A stretch of 64,000 nt of DNA. Origin: Aquimarina latercula DSM 2041. Its GTDB lineage: Bacteria > Bacteroidota > Bacteroidia > Flavobacteriales > Flavobacteriaceae. The stretch spans positions 682,001-746,000 of the forward strand of contig NZ_AUMK01000003.1 of the NCBI RefSeq assembly GCF_000430645.1, read 5' to 3'. The first letter of the stretch is position 1; each line of letters begins with the position of its first letter. The position numbers were made by a program, and so were the translations under genes. The notes below the pieces were generated by a model that saw only the letters and a list, made by a program, of their open reading frames with translations, ran no database searches and was not told where the DNA came from. Of the stretch, positions 56,090-64,000 are shown one piece after another.

Positions 56090-56854
56090 TTGGATATTAA
56101 TATTGATACAACCAGAATACGACTTTCTGAAGATCTTAGATCATTTAACCTATCAAAACCTACCATAATATTTTTACACGATTCCTTAGGGTGTATAGAA
56201 CTTTGGAGAGATTTTCCAAACAAAATAAAACAGTCTACAAACTTTAATGTACTTTCTTATGATCGTCAGGGGTATGGAAAATCAGAAAGGTTTTCAGAAA
56301 CTAAAAGAAGCAAAGATTATCTTAAAAAGGAAGCTGAAATATTAGCACGATTAATTGATACCCTAGAGTTAAAAAAAGTTATCCTTTTTGGTCATAGTGA
56401 TGGAGGCACTATTGCATTACTTACAGCTTCTTTATATCCTGAAAAAGTAACTGGTATAATTACCGAAGGAGCACATGTATTTGTAGAAAAAGAAACTTTA
56501 CAAGGAATTCGCAAAGCCAAAATTGCCTATAAAACAACCAATCTAAAAGATAAGCTGACTAAATATCATCGGAATAATACAGAGGATGTATTTAGAATGT
56601 GGACGGAAACTTGGTTATCTCCCTCTTTTCTGGATTGGAATATTGAAAACTATCTTTCAAACATACAGTGTCCATCTTTAATTATTCAAGGAGAAAATGA
56701 TGAGTATGGAACTTTGGAACAAGTCTACAGTATTGTTCGAAAAACTTCTGGAAAATCTAAGTCCTTAATCATCCCTAATATTGGGCACACTCCGCACAAA
56801 GAAAATTCTGAAGTAGTAATAGACAAAACGACAAACTTTGTCCTAAATTTATAA
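56090..56854 (+). CDS. Alpha/beta hydrolase
   Basis: The 254-residue enzyme has the nucleophile elbow GHSDGG, with an early oxyanion HDSLG, the acid in GENDEYG and the final histidine in NIGHTPHKE. The GHSDGG elbow and the compact size resemble haloperoxidase/esterase-type hydrolases. The start is TTG. No ATG is nearby, and the protein has a normal length from it. It has no signal. It is followed by the S9 peptidase on the same strand. Confidence 0.88.
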   Translation: MDINIDTTRIRLSEDLRSFNLSKPTIIFLHDSLGCIELWRDFPNKIKQSTNFNVLSYDRQGYGKSERFSETKRSKDYLKKEAEILARLIDTLELKKVILFGHSDGGTIALLTASLYPEKVTGIITEGAHVFVEKETLQGIRKAKIAYKTTNLKDKLTKYHRNNTEDVFRMWTETWLSPSFLDWNIENYLSNIQCPSLIIQGENDEYGTLEQVYSIVRKTSGKSKSLIIPNIGHTPHKENSEVVIDKTTNFVLNL

Positions 56855-56915
56855 ATTCGTGGCAATACACTACTCCTAAAAAACCTGAAATCTAATATTT
56901 CAGTAATTAAATCTC

Positions 56916-56951
56916 TATTTTTGAGTTGTCATATCTTATAAAACTCAAAAA
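56916..56951 (+). promoter_or_regulatory. S9 peptidase -7 box with 10-bp inverted repeat in the leader
   Basis: TATTTTTG (56916-56923) fits a -7 box. TTTTTGAGTT (56918-56927) is complementary to AACTCAAAAA (56942-56951), so the leader can fold next to the ATG at 56959. A smaller hairpin, CTGAAAT...ATTTCAG, is at 56885-56903. Confidence 0.45.
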
Positions 56952-56958
56952 ATATATT

Positions 56959-59400
56959 ATGAACTTCATCAAATCATTTTTTATTATACTGTTTTTGGGC
57001 TCAGTATTAAATGCCCAAGAAAATTTAGAATATCAAAAACCCGTAAAGGAAATCCTAGATTTGGTAGATGTCCCACTCGCACCATCTATACGTATTGATC
57101 AGAAAGGAGAACATATGATTTTTCTATATCGAGATGGATATAAAACTATCGCAGAATTATCAGAAAAAGAAATGCGCTTGGCGGGATTAAGAATTAATCC
57201 AAAAACAAATATTTCTAGCCGTACTAGTTACTATAATAATATTAAAATAAAGAAAATAGATGGAGAGCCTGTACAAGTGACTGGATTGCCAACTAAGCCT
57301 AGAATATCAAATATATCTTGGTCCCCTAATCAAACCAAAGCCGCATTTACAAATACAAGTGGCAATGGAGTTGAATTATGGATTTTAGATATAAAAAATA
57401 ATAAAGCTAATAAGATAACAGATGCCACATTAAATGCTAATATTGGTTCTCCGTTTAGATGGTTTAAGGACGATTCTTCTTTATTAGTAAAGTTTCTACC
57501 TAATAAAAAGAAAGATCTAATTAACGTAGATGAAGCAATTCCATCCGGACCTACCATTTCTATTAGTGAAGGAACAAAAGCACAAAATAGAACATATCAG
57601 GATCTTTTAAAAAATCCAAATGATGAGTATAATTTTGAGCAACTAGCAACTTCAGAAATATTTAAAGTAAATCTTGATGGTACTAAGAAATCTTGGTCTA
57701 AAACAGGAATGATACGTAATTATTCTTTTTCTCCTGATGGAAACTATGTAATGGTCACTGAAATAAAGAAACCATTTTCGTATTTAGTTCCTTATTATCG
57801 TTTTCCTCAAGAAACTACTATTTATAAAAGTACTGGTGAAGTTTTTAAGACTATTAATAAAGTTCCTATTGATGAAGTACGCCCTAAAGGTTTTATGTCT
57901 GCTAGAACCGGAAAAAGATCTATTAGTTGGAGAACAGATAAACCATCTACTCTAATTTGGGCGGAAGCCTTAGATAAAGGTGATCCAAATATAGAAGTTG
58001 AATATAGAGATGAAGTTTTTCAACAAGATGCTCCTTTCGAAAGCACACCAAAATCAATACTAAAAACAATCAATAGATATAGCGGAATTCAATGGAGCTC
58101 AGATAATAACATAGCTTTTGCTTATGACTATTGGTGGAATACTAGAAATACGAAAACGTACGTTTTTAATCCAAACGAATCCTCTGAAAAGCCCCAAATA
58201 ATACATGATAGAAATTATCAAGACAGATATAATGATCCTGGAAACTTCGTAACTGCTAGAAATGAATTTGGACGTTCTGTAGTAGACATTAATAAAGGAA
58301 ATGTATACTTAATGGGAGATGGTTATACTAAAGAAGGGCAATTTCCTTTTGTTGATCAATTTAGTATAAAAGGTAACACTACTAAGAGGGTGTATACTTC
58401 CTCATATACTGACAAAGTAGAAAACATCTATTTCGCAACTAATATAGAAAAAGGAGAATTTCTTGTAGGAATTGAATCACCTAGTGAATATCCTAACTAT
58501 TATATAAGAAATATAAACGCTAAGGACCAAGTAAAACAAATTACTAATTTTGCTAATCCTTTTGCGGCGCTACAAGGTGTGCATAAAGAAGTTATCAAAT
58601 ATAAAAGAGATGATGGATTAGAATTATCGGGTACCTTGTACTTACCTATTGGATATGATAAAACAAAAAAGGAAAAAATGCCAATGATTTTATGGGCATA
58701 TCCTGAAGAATTTAAAGACAAAAAAAGTGCTTCACAATCAACTTCTAACCCCAACGAATTTACTTATCCTTGGTGGGGCTCTATGGTGTATTGGGTTACC
58801 AGAGGTTATGTTGTTTTAGATGACGCTTCTTTCCCTATTGTAGGAGAAGGTGATGAAGAACCTAATGATTCTTTTAGAAAACAATTAGTCGCTAATGCAA
58901 AAGCGGCAATTGATGCAGTAGATAACTTAGGTCTTATTGATCGAAATCGTGTGGCTGTAGGTGGACATTCATATGGAGCTTTTATGACAGCTAACCTATT
59001 ATCACATTCTAACCTTTTTGCTGCTGGTATTGCTAGAAGTGGTGCATATAATAGAACACTAACACCTTTTGGATTTCAAAGTGAAGAAAGAAGTTATTGG
59101 GAAGCTCCTGAAGTTTATAATACAATGTCGCCGTTTATGCACGCTGATAAGATGAAGACTCCTCTTCTTCTTATACACGGAAAAGCGGATAATAACTCTG
59201 GAACGTATCCATTGCAAAGTGAGCGTTATTTTAACGCCCTAAAAGGATTAGGGGCGACGGCAAGACTTATAATGTTACCTAAAGAAAGTCACGGATACAG
59301 AGCTAAAGAATCTATTTTACATCTTTTATGGGAACAAGATCAATGGCTTGAAAAATATGTAAAAAATAAAAAATTAGAAATTCCAGAAGGAACCAACTAA
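56959..59400 (+). CDS. Exported S9-family prolyl-oligopeptidase-like peptidase
   Basis: The ATG at 56959 gives a proper signal peptide (MNFIKSFFIILFLGSVLNAQ), so the earlier TTG at 56926 is not used. The 813-residue protein has a seven-bladed beta-propeller half (about 60-560) and a hydrolase half. Ser671 is in GGHSYGAFM, an acid follows in HGKADNNSG and His in PKESHGYR. The arrangement fits the S9 glutamyl-endopeptidase/DPP-like group. It probably digests peptides in the periplasm. Confidence 0.94.
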   Translation: MNFIKSFFIILFLGSVLNAQENLEYQKPVKEILDLVDVPLAPSIRIDQKGEHMIFLYRDGYKTIAELSEKEMRLAGLRINPKTNISSRTSYYNNIKIKKIDGEPVQVTGLPTKPRISNISWSPNQTKAAFTNTSGNGVELWILDIKNNKANKITDATLNANIGSPFRWFKDDSSLLVKFLPNKKKDLINVDEAIPSGPTISISEGTKAQNRTYQDLLKNPNDEYNFEQLATSEIFKVNLDGTKKSWSKTGMIRNYSFSPDGNYVMVTEIKKPFSYLVPYYRFPQETTIYKSTGEVFKTINKVPIDEVRPKGFMSARTGKRSISWRTDKPSTLIWAEALDKGDPNIEVEYRDEVFQQDAPFESTPKSILKTINRYSGIQWSSDNNIAFAYDYWWNTRNTKTYVFNPNESSEKPQIIHDRNYQDRYNDPGNFVTARNEFGRSVVDINKGNVYLMGDGYTKEGQFPFVDQFSIKGNTTKRVYTSSYTDKVENIYFATNIEKGEFLVGIESPSEYPNYYIRNINAKDQVKQITNFANPFAALQGVHKEVIKYKRDDGLELSGTLYLPIGYDKTKKEKMPMILWAYPEEFKDKKSASQSTSNPNEFTYPWWGSMVYWVTRGYVVLDDASFPIVGEGDEEPNDSFRKQLVANAKAAIDAVDNLGLIDRNRVAVGGHSYGAFMTANLLSHSNLFAAGIARSGAYNRTLTPFGFQSEERSYWEAPEVYNTMSPFMHADKMKTPLLLIHGKADNNSGTYPLQSERYFNALKGLGATARLIMLPKESHGYRAKESILHLLWEQDQWLEKYVKNKKLEIPEGTN

Positions 59401-59408
59401 TTATTTAT

Positions 59409-59446
59409 AATGCTGTCAGAGAAATATCGTTTTTTCTGACAGCATT
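59409..59446. terminator. Terminator between the S9 peptidase and histidine kinase genes
   Basis: AATGCTGTCAGA pairs perfectly with TCTGACAGCATT, and the inner GAAA/TTTT adds more pairs. It is directly after the S9 stop and 13 bp from the kinase stop, so it can end both convergent transcripts. Confidence 0.8.
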
Positions 59447-59458
59447 TATCTTTAAAGA

Positions 59459-61648
59459 CTAAGGGATTAGATTTTTAGAAATGATATCCCTAAGATCATT
59501 CTTATTTAATGGCTTATTGATGATATCATTCATTCCTATTGCCAAACACTCTTCTTGTACTTCTCCCAACTCGGCAGCTGTTAGCGCAATTATAGGTGTT
59601 GTTTGATCAAACTCTCTAATTCTTTTAGTTGCCTCACTACCATTAAGATATGGCATATTAAGATCCATTAAAATGAGGTCAAAATCCTCCTTTTTAACCA
59701 TTTGTATAGCATTAAATCCATTCTCTACTATAACACAATCGTATCCTATTAGACTTAATAAATTCTTAGTAACTATTTGATTAATCTTATTATCCTCAGC
59801 TACTAAAATTCTTCGGTATACATTAGTTGCTCCATTGTTTCGATCACTCGAAGACTGATCTTCTCCTTCTTCTAAAATCTCCAATTCTAAATCAAAATGG
59901 AATTTTGTACCTCTACCCTCATTACTTTCTAGATAGACATTACTGTCCATCATTTGTAATAAGTTCTTTACAATAGAAAGTCCTAAACCAGTTCCTTCTA
60001 AATTATTTGATTCTCTATCTACTTGAGAAAATTTCTCAAACACAAAGTCCTTTTTATCTTCTGGGATTCCAACACCACTATCCTCTACTTCGTATCTAAT
60101 CTGTATTGTGTTATTTTCTTTACTTAATATTTTAATTCTAAGCCATATTTTTCCATTCTCCGTAAATTTTGATGCATTTCCTATAAGATTAATCAAAATT
60201 TCTGATAACCTAAGCGAATCAACATTAAGCGAACTTGGCAAATCATTCGGCACCTCTAAAATAAGTTGGTTATCTTTACTTTTAGCTTGATACTCAAATG
60301 AATTGAGCAAATTTTGAGAAAGTTTAAATAAATTTGTTGGAGTTTTTGCTAATCTTACCTTATTAGATTCTATTTTACTAATTTGCAACACATTGTTTAT
60401 CAGGTTTAAAAGATAGTCTCCTGAAAACTTTAATGAACCTAATAGTTGTCGATGTTTTTCCAATACATCTTCATCTTCAAGCAATAAGGAGGTAATTCCT
60501 ACTACCCCATAAAGTGGTGTTCTTAGTTCATGACTTACTGTAGATATAAACTGAGATTTAACCTGAGTAAGCTTTTCCGCCTCGGCTTTTGCCTCTACAA
60601 GCTCTACATTTTTATCTTTTAATACGTCATTTAATTTTTTCTTTGATCTATATCCTATATACAGAAAGAATGCAGTAGCGAATAAAAATATCAATCCCGC
60701 AACAGAAATGATATTAATAGTTCTATTGTTTTTAGCCATTTTGGTCTGGTATTCTCTTTCCGTTTTTGCTATTTCTAATTCACGCTCATACTCATCAACA
60801 CTAAAACTAACTCTTGCGACTTCTATTTGCTTCAAGGTTTCCTTGTTATAAACCTTATCCTTATACTCTTGATAACGTTTAATATCTTTATAAGCTTCTC
60901 CTAATTTACTCTGTTTTTCATACATTTCTGCTCTAGCTTCATAAATATATGATAGCTCTAATAACATATTATGTCTTTCAGCTATTCGGAGGGATTCTTG
61001 GAAAAACTCTTCAGCTTCTTCCAGATTATCTTGACCTAGCGCTAATTTTCCTTTTAGATAATACACCTCGCAATATCCTTCTACATCTTTATTTTCTACA
61101 ACTAATTTTTGGGCTTCTTCTAAATAAGGAATTGCTTTATCATATTCTTTTGCATCCACATAGGTCCAAGCTAAATTAATTATAGGAGTCATATACTCTT
61201 CAGAATTATTGAGAAGTTTCCCTAATTCTGTAGCATTATTATAATAAATCAATGAGTTTTCTAATTCTTTATAACCATCAGAATACACATTTCCTAAACC
61301 ATTATTATTCCATAAAATCAATAATGAATCATTTGCTTTTTCAGCATACTTTAGTGACTTTCTATAATATTGTTCCGCATTCTTATAATCAACTAATATT
61401 TGATAATTATATGCCATTAAATAATATGCTTCCGCTTTATAATGATCATCATCTAATTCATGAGCATAATTAACAGCTTTAATAGCATATTCTAATGATT
61501 CTTTAACCTTGTACTCGAATGTTAAATTATTCGATGTTTCAATTAAATATTGTAAACTATCATTAACAGGGAACCTGGATTCTTGCTGACCATAAATCAG
61601 AAGTGGAATAGAGAATATTAGATATACAAATAATAATTTTTTCCTCAA
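59459..61648 (-). CDS. TPR hybrid sensor histidine kinase/response regulator
   Basis: The 729-residue protein has a signal peptide (about 1-20), tetratricopeptide repeats (about 45-290), one transmembrane helix (311-332), a short coiled coil, HisKA with H373 (STVSHELRTPL), HATPase_c (N491 in NLIGNASKFT, then DSGVGIPE and GTGLGLSIV) and a REC domain (about 613-729, phospho-acceptor D662 in LMDLNMP). The periplasmic TPRs would bind a protein or envelope signal. No response-regulator gene is adjacent, so the built-in REC may relay to a distant partner through a phosphotransfer protein. Start is TTG. Confidence 0.93.
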   Translation of the reverse strand: MRKKLLFVYLIFSIPLLIYGQQESRFPVNDSLQYLIETSNNLTFEYKVKESLEYAIKAVNYAHELDDDHYKAEAYYLMAYNYQILVDYKNAEQYYRKSLKYAEKANDSLLILWNNNGLGNVYSDGYKELENSLIYYNNATELGKLLNNSEEYMTPIINLAWTYVDAKEYDKAIPYLEEAQKLVVENKDVEGYCEVYYLKGKLALGQDNLEEAEEFFQESLRIAERHNMLLELSYIYEARAEMYEKQSKLGEAYKDIKRYQEYKDKVYNKETLKQIEVARVSFSVDEYERELEIAKTEREYQTKMAKNNRTINIISVAGLIFLFATAFFLYIGYRSKKKLNDVLKDKNVELVEAKAEAEKLTQVKSQFISTVSHELRTPLYGVVGITSLLLEDEDVLEKHRQLLGSLKFSGDYLLNLINNVLQISKIESNKVRLAKTPTNLFKLSQNLLNSFEYQAKSKDNQLILEVPNDLPSSLNVDSLRLSEILINLIGNASKFTENGKIWLRIKILSKENNTIQIRYEVEDSGVGIPEDKKDFVFEKFSQVDRESNNLEGTGLGLSIVKNLLQMMDSNVYLESNEGRGTKFHFDLELEILEEGEDQSSSDRNNGATNVYRRILVAEDNKINQIVTKNLLSLIGYDCVIVENGFNAIQMVKKEDFDLILMDLNMPYLNGSEATKRIREFDQTTPIIALTAAELGEVQEECLAIGMNDIINKPLNKNDLRDIISKNLIP

Positions 61649-61804
61649 AATATGCAGTTTTGATTAACTAGCAGAGATACTAAATTAAGCTATAATTTAC
61701 CAACAAAAGTGATTAATATTCTATGTTAATTTACTAAAAAAAGTACAATATGTATTGATTTATTGTTTCAATATTAAAATAAACAAATAAATGACCGATG
61801 GTTT

Positions 61805-62695
61805 TCACTTTTTTCTTGTAGTAATATAAATCCCAAAAATTACAATCCCTGCTCCTATTATTTGAAGTACAGATAAACTTTCTTCTAAAATAAAAAATGC
61901 TAATAATATTGTTGATACAGGCCCCAAACTACCTATAATGGCAACATTAGAAGCTCCTAAACGGGCGATTGCCCAAGAAATAAGATATGATGGAATTATT
62001 GTAGAAAAAAAAGCCATTAAAACACTAAGCACATATACCTCCAAAGAATAGCTTAAAATATCACTTCTATCAAAAATTAGATATTGAGAAATAATACATA
62101 AAGAAGATATAATCATGGCATAAGAGGTAAAAACAACTACTCCAAACTTTGGAATTAACCAGCCACTACCCACCAAATAAATAGCATACGTAAGTGCACT
62201 TAAAAAAATTAGAGATACTCCCGAAAGAAGGTTCGGAGTATCTAACTGAAGTTCTTGCCAAAATGTAATTAATACTCCTATATATGTAATTAGTATAGCA
62301 ACTAATTGTTGTTTCGTTATTTTATGTTTTAGAAATATTCTAGAAATTACTAGCACTAAAGTTGGATATACAAATAAAATTATCCGTTCTAACCCTGCTT
62401 TAATATATTGTAATCCAAGAAAATCAAAATAACTAGCTAAATAATATCCAATAAAACCAAAAAACACAATCCACAAATAATCTTTCTTTTTGATCTTTTC
62501 TAGAGAAGAGGGTTTATTAAACTGTGCTATAATTATATAAACCGGAAGAGAGAATGACATCCTAAACAACAACAAATGTTCCGAAGTCACCTGATATTTA
62601 TAAGCCATTTTTACCATGACTGCTTTTGCAGAAAATAACACAACACCAATAATAGCTAGTATTATACCTAATGAGATTTGTTTAGATTTTTGCAT
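61805..62695 (-). CDS. EamA/DMT-family transporter
   Basis: The 296-residue protein has ten hydrophobic helices in two EamA repeats (KMAYKYQVTSEHLLLFRMSF, then SWAIARLGASNVAIIGSLGPV). Members export metabolites or amino acids; the substrate is not known. It is separated from ychF by a terminator. Confidence 0.9.
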   Translation of the reverse strand: MQKSKQISLGIILAIIGVVLFSAKAVMVKMAYKYQVTSEHLLLFRMSFSLPVYIIIAQFNKPSSLEKIKKKDYLWIVFFGFIGYYLASYFDFLGLQYIKAGLERIILFVYPTLVLVISRIFLKHKITKQQLVAILITYIGVLITFWQELQLDTPNLLSGVSLIFLSALTYAIYLVGSGWLIPKFGVVVFTSYAMIISSLCIISQYLIFDRSDILSYSLEVYVLSVLMAFFSTIIPSYLISWAIARLGASNVAIIGSLGPVSTILLAFFILEESLSVLQIIGAGIVIFGIYITTRKK

Positions 62696-62763
62696 TCGGT
62701 AAAATTAATCACAATATCTCTTGCAGGTATTACACACATCTAGCAAAATTACGATGTCCAACA

Positions 62764-62795
62764 AAAAACCTCCTGAAAGTTTTCAAGAGGTTTTT
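62764..62795 (-). terminator. Terminator of ychF
   Basis: AAAAACCTC pairs with GAGGTTTTT, and TGAAA with TTTCA inside, around GT. It is 25 bp after the ychF stop, and the minus strand continues in five to six T. Confidence 0.85.
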
Positions 62796-62819
62796 CTATA
62801 AAAATAGTATCTAAATATT

Positions 62820-63914
62820 TTATACATTAAATAAGAAGTGCATTACATCTCCATCATTCACAATATATCCTTTCCCTTCTACTCCTAATTTTCCAGCTTC
62901 TTTTACTTTAGATTCACTTCCAAAAGAAACGTAATCATCATATTTAATAACTTCCGCTCGAATAAATCCTTTCTCAAAATCTGTATGAATAACACCAGCT
63001 GCTTGGGGAGCTGTAGCACCAATAGGAATTGTCCAAGCTCTTACTTCTTTTACGCCCGCTGTAAAATATGTTTGTTGATTTAACAATTTATAGGCAGCTC
63101 TTATTAAAACTGATGACCCTGGCTCTTCTAACCCCATATCCTGAAGAAACATTTGTCTTTCTTCATAATCTTCGAGCTCAGTGATATCAGCTTCTGTTCC
63201 GACAGCAAGAATAATTACTTCAGCATTTTCTGTTGATACAGCTTCCTTTACCCGTTTTACGTGATCATTACCATTCACTGCAGCACTTTCGTCTACATTA
63301 CATACATACAATACTGGTTTATCAGTTATAAACTGCAATGGTTTTACAAACTCTGCGTGATCATCTTCAGAAACTTCAATAGCCCTAACTGAAGATCCTG
63401 CCTCCAAACCATCTTTTAACTTTAATAATATTGCTTCTTCTTTCTGTGCTTCTTTATTACCAGTTTTAGCGGCTCTCTTTATCTTATCTAATTTCTTTTC
63501 GAGAGTTTCTAAATCTTTTAATTGTAATTCTATATCTATAGTTTCCTTATCACGAATAGGGTCTATTGAACCATCAACATGAACAATATTGTCATTATCA
63601 AAACAACGTAGTACATGGATAATTGCATCAGTTTCTCTTATATTTCCTAAAAACTGATTTCCTAAACCTTCTCCTTTACTAGCTCCTTTTACTAATCCAG
63701 CAATATCAACAATTTCTACAGTAGCAGGTATAACACGCTCAGGGTTTACCAGTTCTTCGAGTTTTTCCAATCTTGGATCAGGCACATTAACAACACCTAT
63801 ATTAGGTTCTATTGTACAAAATGGAAAGTTCGCACTTTGCGCTTTCGCATTGGATAAACAATTAAAAAGTGTTGATTTTCCTACGTTTGGTAATCCAACT
63901 ATTCCTGCTTTCAT
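62820..63914 (-). CDS. ychF: Redox-regulated ATPase YchF
   Basis: The frame opens at 63968, but the real start is the ATG at 63914 (MKAGIVGLPNVGKSTLFNCL), giving 364 residues, the family norm; the longer form would cover the promoter. It has an OBG-type G domain (GLPNVGKST, DIAGLVKGASKGEGLGNQF) with an NVDE-like base-recognition segment that favours ATP, and a C-terminal TGS domain (VIHTDFEKGFIRAEVI). YchF/OLA1 binds ribosomes and affects the oxidative-stress response. Confidence 0.97.
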   Translation of the reverse strand: MKAGIVGLPNVGKSTLFNCLSNAKAQSANFPFCTIEPNIGVVNVPDPRLEKLEELVNPERVIPATVEIVDIAGLVKGASKGEGLGNQFLGNIRETDAIIHVLRCFDNDNIVHVDGSIDPIRDKETIDIELQLKDLETLEKKLDKIKRAAKTGNKEAQKEEAILLKLKDGLEAGSSVRAIEVSEDDHAEFVKPLQFITDKPVLYVCNVDESAAVNGNDHVKRVKEAVSTENAEVIILAVGTEADITELEDYEERQMFLQDMGLEEPGSSVLIRAAYKLLNQQTYFTAGVKEVRAWTIPIGATAPQAAGVIHTDFEKGFIRAEVIKYDDYVSFGSESKVKEAGKLGVEGKGYIVNDGDVMHFLFNV

Positions 63915-63930
63915 ATTAATATAACATAAT

Positions 63931-63949
63931 AGCAAATATGATATTTGCT
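63931..63949. repeat. Palindrome in the ychF leader
   Basis: AGCAAATA-TGA-TATTTGCT is a perfect inverted repeat 16 bp before the ychF ATG and downstream of its -7 box. It can form a 5' UTR hairpin or serve as an operator. Confidence 0.4.
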
Positions 63950-63965
63950 TGAATTTTTGAGAGTG

Positions 63966-63998
63966 CAAAGATAACGGTATTAACGCATAGTATACAAA
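63966..63998 (-). promoter_or_regulatory. Predicted promoter of ychF
   Basis: On the minus strand TTTG (63998-63995), a 21-bp spacer and TATCTTTG (63973-63966) fit the Bacteroidota consensus well. The leader would be about 45-50 nt. Confidence 0.65.
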
Positions 63999-64000
63999 TA

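Overview
This window looks like a chromosomal segment of a marine member of the Flavobacteriaceae (Bacteroidota), with gene content and protein style closest to Aquimarina-like genera. The genus is inferred from memory, not from a search. The supporting signs are strong AT richness, A-rich start regions without Shine-Dalgarno motifs, TAnnTTTG promoter boxes with an upstream TTG, two proteins ending in type IX secretion (T9SS type A) sorting domains, a menaquinone-only quinone pathway, a fused E1 alpha/beta 2-oxoacid dehydrogenase and a Bacteroidota-type ParC/ParE pair. About 50 genes are supported. I saw no tRNA, rRNA, insertion sequence, prophage or CRISPR array, so this is mainly core genome with a few accessory genes.

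Layout. 1-6.8 kb: the end of a MocR-type regulator, a pentapeptide-repeat protein, a VOC protein, proline dehydrogenase, divergent aroB, a membrane-anchored unknown, a DASS-type anion transporter and a small unknown. 6.9-14.7 kb: uvrA, a LOG-family protein, a T9SS-exported endonuclease-like protein, and an M1-peptidase-like protein that has lost its zinc site and carries a predicted C-terminal beta-barrel. 14.7-20.5 kb: a membrane protein, the fused E1 gene, and menB followed by two tandem paralogues (one ending in a SPOR-like fold). 20.7-25.9 kb: a menaquinone block on the minus strand (hotdog thioesterase, menF, menD), followed by a DUF2853 gene and cvfB. 26-28.9 kb: a plus-strand accessory module of a TetR regulator, two alpha/beta hydrolases and a secreted JAMM-like protein. 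28.9-34.9 kb: small enzymes, an S41 peptidase, an AraC-type membrane regulator with a missing start codon, an AlkD-like protein, a hydrolase and a lipoprotein. 35-39.5 kb: ppc, an Lrp-type regulator and an M14 metallopeptidase. 39.9-43.4 kb: an XRE regulator, a lipoprotein, TerC, PhnA and a secreted GH11 xylanase. 43.4-51.2 kb: parC, parE, a GNAT acetyltransferase and katG. 51.3-64 kb: an ArsR/SRPBCC operon, a carotenoid-isomerase-like oxidoreductase, an M61 peptidase, a hydrolase, an S9 peptidase, a TPR hybrid histidine kinase, an EamA transporter and ychF.

The strongest unexplained signal is regulatory. Between the divergent M14 peptidase and XRE genes there are six copies of the palindrome TTTAC-N4-GTAAA (five exact or near-exact, one with a changed end) plus one diverged copy. 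They lie in two regularly spaced clusters, and the last copy covers the XRE start codon. Other clean palindromes sit against promoter boxes of menB, the DUF2853 gene, the arsR-like gene, ychF and the S9 peptidase, and a 15-bp-arm inverted repeat lies in front of the 34.4-kb hydrolase. I found no clear defence, mobile or biosynthetic system.
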